NCBI GenBank assembly: GCA_033065855.1
Contig: JAVXUO010002909.1
Coordinates: forward strand, 124,001 to 188,000
Origin: Escallonia rubra
Lineage: Eukaryota > Streptophyta > Magnoliopsida > Escalloniales > Escalloniaceae
Length of the DNA stretch: 64,000 nt
Direction: 5' to 3'
Positions 23,124 through 33,210 of this stretch are shown piece by piece. Below the pieces are notes generated by a model, which had not been told where the DNA came from, searched no databases, and saw only the letters and a list, made by a program, of their open reading frames with translations. Numbering within the stretch: the stretch's first letter is position 1; the number at the start of each line of letters is the position of its first letter. A program made the position numbers and the translations under genes.

Positions 23124-24554
23124 AGGGTAAATTACACACGGCACCCCTAAGGTTTGTCCTAAACTACACACGGCCCCCCCTATCTTTTTTAATTACACTA
23201 AACTACACATTTTTATTTTTTCGTTCAAAGAATTAACAGAAGTAAGAAAATGACGGTAATACCCCTGATAAACAAGTTAATTTACCCCCCATCTCTCTCT
23301 CTCACGAAGCCAAGGCAAGCATCGCCACTAGCTCGCCCCTGCCCCATCACGATCACCGCCACGGCAGCTCTTCCGAGAGAAAATCAGTGCCATACCGATT
23401 GGAGATGGACTTGGTGCAGGCGGTGTTTATGTCAGATCCGTCAGGGCCCAGGCTGATGCTGCCTCCATCACCGCCGAGCAGACCTACTCCCTCTTCGAGC
23501 AGAAGCACGTCTCCCTCTCCTCCGAGTTCGCCGCCTTCCAATCACAGCACTCGCGGCTTGCCTCCTCGCTCGAACAGCGCCTCACCGAGCTCGCCCAGCT
23601 TCAGGCCGACAAGCACCAAGGCCATCTCCAATCGGTAATCCGTGACGACGGTGTTTGTGTCAAATCCAGTTCAGATCTGGTTGATTGTCGCCGACGGTGT
23701 TTGTGTCTCCGTCCAAATCTCGGTCTCTGGCCCAGATCTAACGACCGGTTGCTGTCAGAGTCTTTTCCGTAGTTCACCAGCAACGGCGTCGCCGCCGACA
23801 TCGGCATCCTTCACCGGCGCCGCATCTGGCAACTCAGATATGGTGGTCAATGTTTGTTGCACTTCTGTTGTTAATCTCAGAATTGAGCAAGGAGCCATGG
23901 AAGGGAAAGATGATTACCTTCAGTGAAAAGTCGCGGCTTACTTCCATCCAAGGGGAAGATTTGTTGTTTAAGTTTGATTTTGTGAGGGACATTGAATGTG
24001 GAGCCAATACAAATTTCTAGAAGGTGTTTGATTTAATATTACAAGTAGCCGTTAATAGGAAATTGAAGAACTTGTCAGTGGATATTCCTAAGAACTTGGT
24101 CACTATGTTCTTGGAGGAAGCTGGGATTCTGAACCCGGATATGGTGGTGGATGCAGCAATTTCGGTCAAAGAGTACAAGAATCTAGTTCTTGATTGAACA
24201 ACTGAGGAACCTTCGCCTACTGATAGTGCTGAGAGAGGGGAAGAAATACCCAGATCTGGGCACATATATGTGAACGCCATGTTTTCTTAGCGTGCTTTGG
24301 CCGAAATTTGGAGTCGCTGGTGCTCTTGGATTGAGCAGAATCTGGACGGAAGATAGAAAGGGAAAGATCTAAGGGCACTTTTGGTATATCATAATAAATT
24401 TGTGTTGCCCTAAATTTTTTTTACGGTTCCCTAACGGAAGTGGGTTTTGTGTAATACAATGACAAACCTCAGGGAGCGGGGTGTAATTAAAAAAGATGGG
24501 GGGGCCGTGTGTAGTTTAGGGCAAACCTCAGGGGTCCCGTGTGTAATTTACCCT
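23124..24554. mobile_element. Pack-MULE carrying a nuclear-pore anchor gene piece
   Basis: The ends are inverted: left AGGGTAAATTACACACGGCA..., right the reverse complement ...CGTGTGTAATTTACCCT. The TIR continues inward for about 70 bp (CTAAACTACACACGGCC in both). It sits in a (TA)-rich site, so the target duplication cannot be read unambiguously. Inside are a GC-rich captured exon of NUA (23431-23634) and a second conserved-looking reading stretch at about 23880-24270 of unknown origin. No transposase is present, so it is non-autonomous. Confidence 0.8.
23431..23634 (+). pseudogene. Captured exon of nuclear-pore anchor (NUA/TPR)
   Basis: The frame from 23431 reads VRSVRAQADAASITAEQT, followed by a heptad-rich coiled coil (SLFEQK, SLEQRLTELAQLQ, ADKHQ). 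It ends at LQS on a GT donor-like site at 23635. This matches the N-terminal coiled coil of plant NUA (TPR homologue) as I know it, with a few substitutions. Only one exon is present, with no start codon of its own, inside Pack-MULE ends. It is a transduplicated fragment and is not expected to make NUA. Confidence 0.8.
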
Positions 24555-24572
24555 TATATATATATATATATA

Positions 24573-24682
24573 GGATCGTGATCCATTGCTAGCGCTAGCA
24601 GCGCTAGCACCGTCCGCTACATTATGTAGCGGACGGCCAAACAGCGCTAGCAACAGTGCTAGCGCTAGTAATGGATCACGAT

Positions 24683-24684
<2 letters not shown>
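24573..24684. mobile_element. 112-bp palindromic MITE, MULE type
   Basis: The ends are perfect inverted repeats (GGATCGTGATCCATT... and ...AATGGATCACGATCC), extending into GCTAGCGCTAG words. The centre is a perfect palindrome CGTCCGCTAC-ATTAT-GTAGCGGACG (24611-24635). The whole element can fold on itself. It is flanked on both sides by TA repeats. A relative lies at 57154-57289. Confidence 0.85.
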
Positions 24685-24732
<48 letters not shown>

Positions 24733-24734
<2 letters not shown>

Positions 24735-26007
24735 GGAAAGCGAATATAAGGCTAGCCTCACGCAAGTTGCGTGAGGCTAGCGACTAAAACGACGTAGTTT
24801 TGAAAACTTTATTTCTTTTCTTTTTCTCTTTTTTCCTCTCTATGTGTCTCCCTTCTCCCTTTTTCTTTGTCGCCAACATACAGAAACCAGCACCCTCAGC
24901 CCCCTTTCACTTCGTAGGACGAACCACTAGCACCCCAAAGCTAAACCATCACCACCATAAAACCACTCATATCCTCATCAACCACGTTCAAACCCAACGC
25001 CATCTATAACCCCAAATCCACACCACCACCACTAACACCACCGCACACACTTCAAACCCATCACCATCTGTAACCCTTGTAAACAAGTGTTGCAGGCCAC
25101 CCACCATGCCTATAATCTCAAGCCACCGCCACCATTTGAAATTGATCACTGCCCTTGCTCTCTCCCACCACCACATCTCCCAATAATCCAAATCAGTGCA
25201 ATTAAGTTGCTAAAATCATACACTTCGATTTGATTAAACTGTATTGTATAAAGATTCAAAATTGAATGAATTGATGGGTTTTGCGTTGGATCGATTCGAA
25301 AGCTCGAACTTGTGCACTCTGATTATTTTCACTTCACTGTAACAAATAACGAAATGGATTTTGCGTTGATATTTGTCGGGCATTTATACAAACACATGCT
25401 GCCCCATTGTCGGCCTCGATTGCCAGCTCCATTGCCGCTGATGATAGAGGTTGACTCCTTTTATTAGGGGCTTGCAAGCTGATGAAACCCCAATGCTCGT
25501 GGACGGTGGAACCTGTGGTGGTTGTGTATGGTGTGGGCGGTGGAAATAGATTACAGTGGACAGGGCTTACTGGCTACGAAGTCCGGTCGTGAAGGTTGGC
25601 ACAATCTGGAATATAAGAAAGAGAGAAAGGGTGCCTGGCGATGGGATTGTGAGAGGTGGTGGTGGCTGGGTTCCTGTATGGTGGCGATGGTTTTGATGGT
25701 GGGAGTGGTGGGTGGTCTGCCATATGGATTTGTGAGCGTCACCGGCGATGGAGGCTGGCCAGTGACGGAGGCTGGCGATCGAGCATGGTGATGGTGGTTG
25801 GTTTTCTGAAGTGGTGGTTCTGTGTTCAATGGCGGAGGGGTGAGAGTGGTGGGTTCTGAATGGTGGCCACAGAGAGGAGGGATATAGAGGAAAACAGGGA
25901 GAATGGAGAGAGAGAAAAAGAAAAGAAATATTAGGTTCTTTTATCCAAAACTACGTAGTTTTAGTCGCTAGCCTCATGCAACTTGCGTGAGGCTAGCCTT
26001 ATATTCG
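24733..26007. mobile_element. Non-autonomous MULE with hairpin TIRs (1.27 kb), right tip missing
   Basis: The left end is GGGGAAAGCGAATATAAGG. The TIR carries a perfect hairpin (GCTAGCCTCACGCAA-GT-TTGCGTGAGGCTAGC, 24750-24781 region) followed by GACTAAAACGACGTAGTTTT. The same text in reverse complement occupies about 25945-26007, but the last 8 or so bases (CTTTCCCC) are lost where the next element begins. The interior is His/Pro-codon-like CCACCA and GGTGGT simple sequence without a recognisable gene. Confidence 0.7.
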
Positions 26008-26629
26008 TATAGGGGAAAGCGAATATAAGGCTAGCCTTACGCAAGTTGTGTGAGGCTAGGGACGAAAACGACGTAATTTTGTTAAATCAAATCTTGTGTT
26101 TTTTTTTTTCATCGTTTTCTCTTCTTCCGCTTTTCTCTCTTTTTCTTCTCCCTGTAGCAGGCCCTAGCAAGCCAATGCCACCATTACACACCACCATCTT
26201 TGCCGTAGACCACCAATCTTCTATCGGCGGCCATCGTCAATGATCGTCTGTGCTGCAAACGGAGGCTAGCCTTTGAGTTTTACGGCCATCACACACCAAC
26301 GCCATCCCTGTCGCAGGTTTACTTACTTTTTTGATAACGAATTCTGTAACACAATTTTCATGGAGTAAGGCACTCCAAGTTTTCTTGAAGAAAGTGTTCT
26401 AATTCTGTTATGGATATCGATTCATACCAGTCTCCACATTCAACATGTCTAACTGATGCTTTTCTGCACATTTGAGCTGTAAGTGTGATTAAAGTTAGGC
26501 AAGAGCATAAATCTTAACATCCCCTCTTCTCTGTGAGCTTATTCCTGTGGAAACTAATTGATGGTGCCATTGGTGGGAGATGGCTTCGTCCGGTGGTGCT
26601 CCGATGGTCGACGGCGGGGATGACGGCTA

Positions 26630-26827
26630 GTGGGTCTACTATCGGTGTCGTGGTGCGTTGGTGGCATCGCCACCTTGGGACGCAAGCTGTTCGATGAAAT
26701 GCCTGAGAGAGACGTCTCCCTTGCTAGAAAAGTGGATGGGCAAGTAGGACATGGACTACCCTTGGGTGCTTCTGTTTTGGCTATGGTTATGTATGGTTAT
26801 GGGTCTAAATCTCCTAGAGGTAATTAA
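26630..26827 (+). pseudogene. PPR-like fragment inside left TIR
   Basis: The frame contains RKLFDEMPERDV, the classic start of a plant pentatricopeptide repeat. The rest does not hold the PPR spacing. The mirror copy in the right TIR differs by only two residues (SWC/PWC and GHG/GQG). This looks like a captured host gene scrap maintained as part of the TIR, not a working PPR protein. Confidence 0.5.
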
Positions 26828-26901
26828 TCATGTTGCTGCACTACGGAAAAAGACAGGCTACTCTATATATCGGTTTTCTACCAAGTATACTCATATTATT
26901 A

Positions 26902-27114
26902 AGCTCAAAGCCTTCCACATGCCTTTAAAACAGTCCTCTCAGGGATCTCTCATAGCAGTAGGCACACTATCACAGCCCACTTAATGCATTGGACTCGGAA
27001 ACCTAGAGCTGCTACATGAGCTTTCCGAGCAGCTTGGAGGAGGGACTCTTTTGCATCTGTATATTCCAACTGAATTGTCCTAATCTTTCCAAGATAAAAG
27101 AGGTAACGACAGAA
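26902..27114 (-). pseudogene. Captured fragment of 26S proteasome subunit RPN3
   Basis: On the minus strand an intron-like acceptor (CCCCTCCAG) at 27115 is followed by FCRYLFYLGKIRTIQLEY, then DAKESLLQAARKAHVAALGF and KWAVIV. This is the PCI-side helical region of RPN3/PSMD3. A TGA replaces Gly in LLL(G)EIPERTV, and a small deletion shifts the frame just before KGM.KAL. Flanking sequence is probably captured intron. It cannot make RPN3; its meaning is as a marker of gene capture and possible small-RNA source. Confidence 0.85.
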
Positions 27115-28101
27115 CTGGAGGGGAAAAAAGCCAGGTTAGAATAAGCAAATTGCAGAGAGCAAATAACCTGATATAAAAACACCAAAGCATGGACTCTCCA
27201 CTGCCATGAATAATTATCACAACCAGAAACTGATTGACTGATTTCAAACCATATGCCAGGGATTGTGAAGACCATTCAAAAGGGGAAAAATTGAACTTGA
27301 TGATGCTATATGCCATACTAATTAAAGTTCTTTAGTGGTATAAAAGAGGAAAATAGGAAATTATTTGAATAGTAGTCGATCAATAACTCCTCATAACAAG
27401 AAAAGCTCGCTCACAGTTCTAACTAAGTTAGACTAGCAGAAGGAAGCATAAATTGTAGTACTGCTAAGACTAAATGAACATGAGCTAAAAAGATCATATT
27501 ATAATGATAGGTCTAGGTTAAGACGAATGAAATAGAGTGGAATAAGAAAGTTGTCATACAGATGATAATAAGAAAAGGGGAAGAAGAAGAAGAAGAAGGA
27601 AAAGAAAATGTGCAAGATAGAACACAAGGGATAGCCCAGGTAGCTCTTACCAACTTTAAAATTGGCGTAAATACTGTTACAAAGTTCATGACATTAATCA
27701 GGATCTTTACCTTAATTGAAATAATCTGACTACCAAGGCCCAAAATATGAATTAAAAAGGACCAACAAATATGAAGAAAGTAAGCACCATACCTGGTAAA
27801 AGAAAATCGACGGTTCCGTAGTCAATAACGAATTACAACTTCCGCGAGATAAAGCTAAAATGTTCATCAAGACTCGAGTCTAAACTATGACACTCCCCAT
27901 ATGCAGCACATCAGAGCTATGTAGCAGTAGCACCATAAGATAAGTACAAATTCCAGAGAACTATCACCACATCCACTTGTTTATTGTGTGTGTATATTCC
28001 TTAGCCATTAGTGATGTGGTATTTAAGCGGCAGCTTACCCATTTGGTAGCATCCTCATGATATCTAACTTGTGAATCTAAAGCCATAGTGCAGCAACATG
28101 A

Positions 28102-28299
28102 TTAATTACCTCTAGGAGATTTAGACCCATAACCATACATAACCATAGCCAAAACAGAAGCACCCAAGGGTAGTCCCTGTCCTACTTGTCCATCCACTTT
28201 TCTAGCAAGGGAGACGTCTCTCTCAGGCATTTCATCGAACAGCTTGCGTCCCAAGGTGGCGATGCCACCAACGCACCACGGCACCGATAGTAGACCCAC
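28102..28299 (-). pseudogene. PPR-like fragment inside right TIR
   Basis: Mirror copy of the 65-codon frame in the left TIR of the same Pack-MULE, with the same LFDEMPERDV motif. Confidence 0.5.
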
Positions 28300-28913
28300 T
28301 AGCCGTCATCCCCGCCGTCAACCATCGGAGCACCACCGGTCGAAGCCATCTCCCACCAATGGCACCATCAATTAGTTGCCACAGGAATAAGCTCACAGAG
28401 GAGAGGGGATGTTAAGATTTATGCTCTTGCCTAACTTTAATCACACTTACAGCTCAAATGTGCAGAAAAGCATCAGTTAGACATGTTGAATGTGGAGACT
28501 GGTATGAATCGATATCCATAACAGAATTAGAACACTTTCTTCAAGAAAACTTGGAGTGCCTTACTCCATGAAAACTGTGTTACAGAATTCGTTATCAAAA
28601 AAGTAAGTAAACCTGCGACAGGGATGGCGTTGGTGTGTGATGGCCGTAAAACTCAAAGGCTAGCCTCCGTTTGCAGCACGGACGATCATTGACGATGGCC
28701 GCCGATAGAAGATTGGTGGTCTACGGCAAAGATGGTGGTGTGTAATGGTGGCGTTGGCTTGCTAGGGCCTGCTACAGGGAGAAGAAAAAGAGAGAAAAAC
28801 GGGAGAAGAGAAAACGATGAAAAAAAAACACAAGATTTGATTTAACAAAATTACGTCGTTTTCGTCGCTAGCCTCACACAACTTGCGTAAGGCTAGCCTT
28901 ATATTCGCTTTCC

Positions 28914-28950
<37 letters not shown>

Positions 28951-29000
28951 CCGAAGTTGAGAGAATGTGTCACGTTACGGCTTACGTAGACATCCTCTTA

Positions 29001-29694
29001 GAGCCCATTTGTGATTGATTAAAAAAAACAGATTCAGCTTAAATCTTAATCAGTTTACTGTTTGGCAAAAGTAATTGTAAATTAGATTAAATCTATAAAA
29101 ATTGTTTGGATAAAAAAAATACTTAAATCAGTTTCACTATGACAAAATGACCATAGAGGACACTCAATAAATAATTTTCTAATATTCAAGTAACGTTAAC
29201 ATAACTTTTATTCGTAAGTAACTATAATGCCCAAATAAATTATTAAAATAACTATTTTCACGCACCTACAGAAGTTGTTACTTTTTATTTTAAATTAAAA
29301 ACATAAACAATCTCATGTTATTACTTATAGTACGATAACATCTCCAAATTAAAAATAAAGTTTATCTTAAGAAAAAAAAATTATCTAGATGTAGGAGAAG
29401 AGTTTAGTAATAAGAGAACAGATAAACTCCAGAAAGTATCTAAGATAATTAATTAAGGAGTATGAGAGGTCTTTTGTGAAAAACATGGGGATAGGATGGT
29501 AAATTAGAAGGTCAAACCTGATTATGAAAAAAGTGATTATTTCATAATCCTCACTTTTGAGGATTATTGATTAAATTAGTTTTTAACATCTGGAGATAGA
29601 TTAAATCTCTTAATCTCTTTTGCCAAACACCCACATACATTTAATCTAGATTAAATCAAGTTTGACCATCCCATAATCAATCCCAAACACCCTC
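29001..29694. mobile_element. Tourist-like (PIF/Harbinger) MITE, 694 bp
   Basis: The ends are GAGCCCATTTGTGATTGATT at the left and the reverse complement of GAGGGTGTTTGGGATTGATT at the right. Each is flanked by TTA (28998-29000 and 29695-29697), the 3-bp target expected for PIF/Harbinger. The interior is AT-rich with further inverted words (GATTAAATC, CCAAAC/GTTTGG). No open frame. Confidence 0.75.
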
Positions 29695-29794
29695 TTAGCT
29701 CGCCATTTGGACTTTCATATTTTGATTTTTTGAAATATTTTGAATTTATTTACCTTTGTAATAATTATTTGGATTCATTTTTTTCTCTCCCTCT

Positions 29795-30179
29795 TTTTTT
29801 TTTTTTTTGGTTAATAAGAGAGTGACATTAAATAGAAATCATTCAGTACATAGTTATCGTCTTGCCATGACATCTCCATGACTGCAAATTTACATTACAT
29901 TACTAGATATGATATCTAACAAAGCACTAATACCATAAGCCCATACAAAAGACAACTATTTGTAAAGATTGGAATTACAAAAGGGTTTCACTTATCCAAT
30001 CTTGATGTACTGTCGTTGGAGCATGGCAAGCAAAAGCTGACAAACAACGTGCTTCTTTAAGCATTTCAGAGCCCATTTTATCTACACAAAAGGTGTGGAA
30101 GTTTGGTAGGATATTGCAGAAATCATATATAATAGGGGCAACTGTGTCTAGAATATCTTCGGATTCAGACAGCTGCAAA
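29795..30179 (-). mobile_element. 5'-truncated LINE copy with 13-bp target duplication
   Basis: TTTCTCTCCCTCT occurs at 29782-29794 and again at 30180-30192, bounding the insert. A T run at 29795-29808 is the poly(A) tail on the minus strand. The minus-strand frame ending near 29975 (ACHAPTTVHQDW, ARCLSAFA) resembles the RNase-H-like C-terminus common in plant LINE ORF2. Only about 385 bp inserted, as is typical for abortive LINE reverse transcription. Confidence 0.8.
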
Positions 30180-30203
30180 TTTCTCTCCCTCTCTCTTATT
30201 CAA

Positions 30204-32332
30204 CTAGTTTTGATCTCGTGTGTTGCAAACGGGACATACTACTAAGTTGGTTAGGTCATACCGATTGCACTAGCAATATTAATTGCAGGTACATTTTCAG
30301 GTTCCGCTATACTTTTACAATGCTAAAAGGTTAATAAATTAGGATGGAAACATATATGTTCCTTGGCAACACAACTCGTGCTTTTGCAAGGGAGGCGCTA
30401 AAATATTATGAAAATGGTCAGAAAATAAGAACTAAAAAACATAATTTTAAATAGAGAATTTTTTTAACTAAACTACCCAATGGTTGCTATAAATCGATGT
30501 AGTCCTCGCATTGTAAAAGTTATAAGATAATTTGGCATTTGGAGGAGACCGAGGATGTTAGACTTTTACCTGTAATATCAAGATAAATAGGAAGAAAAAA
30601 AACTAGCAACCAGTTATGAAGCAAGGTTAAAGAAGAAATAGGATAAAAATCTACAAAATCATCAAGGAAACAAATGACAGGAATAGAAAAATATATTAAT
30701 TAAAATCAAACTAAACAACTGGACAATCATTAATACGTTGAATATGCAATTTCACGGAGTTAGTGAGGATAGATCCACTTCCTTATGAAAGTAACATTAT
30801 AGAATCTCTACAATTTGAAATGCAAACCAAGAGGAAACATGGTTGCATCATTGATAAAATAGCAAATCAATACGAGTTTCTGATTTCAAAATCAAAATCA
30901 TTCAAACATATGAGCAGAAGCCTAATACCTGTTCGTTTGACACAACAAAATGTGCATAAAGACATATATAGTAGAGCGAATGAAAATTTACTTACACAAT
31001 TTATTTTGATGCCAGGACAAGAAAGGGGATCTCGAAGCTAGATCTTCATATCTACATTACATTACTTTGAATGTATCTTGAAATAAGATGACCTATTGAA
31101 AAAATGATAGTACATTAGTATTGAACAAAGGCTTTGATACACGATGAGTAGTTACCTATTTTGGGATAGCTTTTCTGGGAATTTCAAAATTTTGACGTAC
31201 CTAAGTCTAAATTGTGGGGACGCAATATGCATAACCATGAAATTTTAAAATGAAAAAAATTACAAATCACATAGAACGAATATCATTAAAATTAGATGAA
31301 GGTATGAGCGAATCATTTAGCAATACGTCCATTATTATTGAAGAGAAAGAAAGAAAAACAAACTTGTTTCTGAAGAAAAGAGTAGAGTTTCCAATGTTTT
31401 GTGAAAGAGAAAAAACTAGGTTTTATGTGTGAGAAGAGAGGGAAATGTTTCTAAGTAGAAATAGCAAGGGTTTAACTGTGAGACTTCTAGAAGAATTCTA
31501 GAAGACTTCTAGAAGATATTTACGAGGAACACATGCAGAATGGAAATTTAGAAATAAAGATAAGTGAGCAAATTGATATTCTTTTTTTGTCAAAAACATT
31601 AATTACGATTAGCAAAGGAAAATTATGAGCCTAACTTTGGAAAAGATTCAAAATGAGAGTCAAAATAAGGAATAAATTAAATGAGTGGAAAGCTAGTGAG
31701 GGAGAAATTTTTGTTTAAGAAATGCAATTTAATGGACGAGGGAGAAACTTCAAAGAAATTTCGTCCAAAATTTTGGTGAGACAAGGAGAGATTATACGGA
31801 TTACGGCAGTTTCATTTTAACCTTTTAGATGATAAATGGCATATTAAATAATGGAGGAGAGATTTAAAAAAAATTCTTACAATTGAAATGGCAAAATTAG
31901 ATTAGTAATTAAGGATATTATAGTGCCTAGAAAATAGCTATTGATTAATGAGATCAATAACTTGGTTGCGTATTAAATGAGTCTAAAAAAGGAAAACGAT
32001 AAGATAAATTCAAACTAGTAAAATTTTAAAAAATAAAGTACTTAATGAGAAGTACTATTATCAACCACATTAAAATTCATCTATTTGAAAATTTAAGGAG
32101 ACAATTTCGGAATATGAGTAAATTTCAAAGCGTTTAGAGGCATGAGAGACTTAATATATTACGAGATTTTAGGCAAATTTTTAAATTCGTATAAAAATGT
32201 GATAAAGGAAAAAAGAGTTATTATCAAACCAAATTAGTTGAATTCCATGTGGCAAGAACAGAGGATGTCCAAGTAGGCGATGACGAGGTCACTTTCTCTC
32301 AGTTTCAGCTTTCTTATATATATATATATATA
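30204..32332 (-). mobile_element. Helitron-like element, about 2.1 kb (copy B)
   Basis: Read on the minus strand it starts at the TA run near 32332 with GAAACTGAGAGAA, then CCTACTTGG...ATTCAAC, the same head as copies near 57.3 and 61.0 kb. It ends GCAACACACGAGATCAAAACTAGT at 30204, with the CTAGT end typical of Helitrons. The interior has small AT-rich frames (30763-31041 and 31250-31432) with no recognised function. No Rep/helicase is present. Terminal hairpin and A/T insertion point were not verified. Confidence 0.5.
31485..31514. promoter_or_regulatory. Three TTCTAGAA units, heat-shock-element-like cluster
   Basis: TTCTAGAA occurs three times at 11-bp spacing. Each unit is a perfect TTCnnGAA pair, the core of a heat-shock element. 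The spacing between pairs is three bases where the canonical alternation has two, so HSF binding is plausible but unproven. Confidence 0.35.
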
Positions 32333-32517
32333 GGGCAATGATACACACCCACCGGTGGGAAAAAAAAATTTCCCACCCAATCGCATGACAATCAACCGAT
32401 TGTATAAAAAAAAAAAAAAAAAAAACATTAAAATTATGGACGGCCGCGATTGGAAAAGGGAAAAAATTGGAAAAGATCGGACGGCCAAGGAAAAAAATTG
32501 GAAAAGATCGGACGGCC

Positions 32518-32644
32518 AGCGATTGGCTTGGGCCAATCGGCTGACTGTCCAGCGATTGGGCCCAAGGCCAATCGCCTGACTGTCAGGCGATTGGCCTTGG
32601 GCCCAATCGCTGGACAGTCAGCCGATTGGCCCAAGCCAATCGCT
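32518..32644. repeat. 127-bp near-perfect hairpin in left TIR
   Basis: AGCGATTGGCTTGGGCCAAT... is followed after about 63 bases by its own reverse complement with no loop to speak of (centre CTGACTGTCAG). The half-sequence itself contains nested palindromes such as TTGGGCCAA and TTGGGCCCAAGG. The same structure is at 46770-46896 in the right TIR. Confidence 0.9.
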
Positions 32645-32689
32645 AACCGTCCGATCTTTTCCAAAACCGATCTTTTGGCCTTTTTGGCC

Positions 32690-33180
32690 TGCTGCCCCGT
32701 TTTTTTTTTTTTTTTTTCCCCCCCCTCTTTTTTTTTTTTCTCTTTTTTCCCTGCCCCTCCTATTTTTTTTTTTTTTTGGTGCCTGCCCCTCCTTTTTTTT
32801 TTTTTGGCCTGCCCCTCCCCCAGTCCAGTTTGCCTCCAATTTATTTTTTTTATCCAGCCTCCCCCGTGGCCCCCACCTCTCTTCCCCCCACCCCCCCCAC
32901 GTGTCCCCACCCCCTCCCTTGCCCCCCCCCCCTTCGGGTCAGTCACCCGAATTCCCCTTGGCCCCCACCCCTCTTCCCCCTCCCCACTTGTTTATTTCCC
33001 CCCCCCCTAGGCCCCCACCCCCCTCCCCACTTGTTTATTCCCCCCCCCTAGGCCCCCACCCCCCTCCCCACTTGTCCAAATATTTTCCCAGACCCCCACC
33101 CCATTCCCCACTTGTCCAATTCTTTCCCTAGACCCCCACCCCCCCTTTCGACAAATGTCACACCATTAGTTGGCCCCCCC
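32690..33180. repeat. Long pyrimidine-biased tract upstream of the TIR promoter
   Basis: Almost all T and C on the plus strand, with T runs of 15-20 and C runs of 8-10, and a recurring block CCCACCCCCCTCCCCACTTG. The mirror tract in the right TIR is purine-biased on the plus strand (46250-46720). Such tracts can form H-DNA or G-quadruplexes. The long Pro-rich frames across them are composition artefacts. Confidence 0.8.
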
Positions 33181-33204
33181 CCTCCCACGGCTCACTTTTC
33201 TGTC

Positions 33205-33210
33205 TATAAA
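33205..33210 (+). promoter_or_regulatory. Inward TATA box in left TIR
   Basis: CTATAAAAACCC lies at the end of the pyrimidine tract and is followed by a leader-like CT/CA-rich stretch and CAAG/GTAAG-like donor (AAACAAGTAAGTATT at about 33350). The next good acceptor before a gene is TTTTTACAG just ahead of the PMD-Ulp1 ATG at 36870. I infer a TIR promoter and a 3.5-kb leader intron. Confidence 0.6.

Larger units (their letters stand above)
26012..28915. mobile_element. Pack-MULE with 834-bp TIRs carrying RPN3 and PPR-like pieces
   Basis: The left TIR 26012-26846 and right TIR 28083-28915 are nearly identical inverted copies. Both start GGGGAAAGCGAATATAAGG, like the element on its left. Each TIR includes the same 65-codon frame. 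The 1.24-kb interior holds a piece of the proteasome gene RPN3 on the minus strand. The right end abuts a TA run. No transposase is present. Confidence 0.85.

Noticed and set aside
24528..24774. Frames with long IYIYIY runs
   Set aside because: Translation of TA repeats.
32434..33131. Long Pro-rich or Lys/Gly-rich frames on both strands (mirrored at 46263-46980)
   Set aside because: Composition artefacts of the purine/pyrimidine tract and hairpin in the TIRs.
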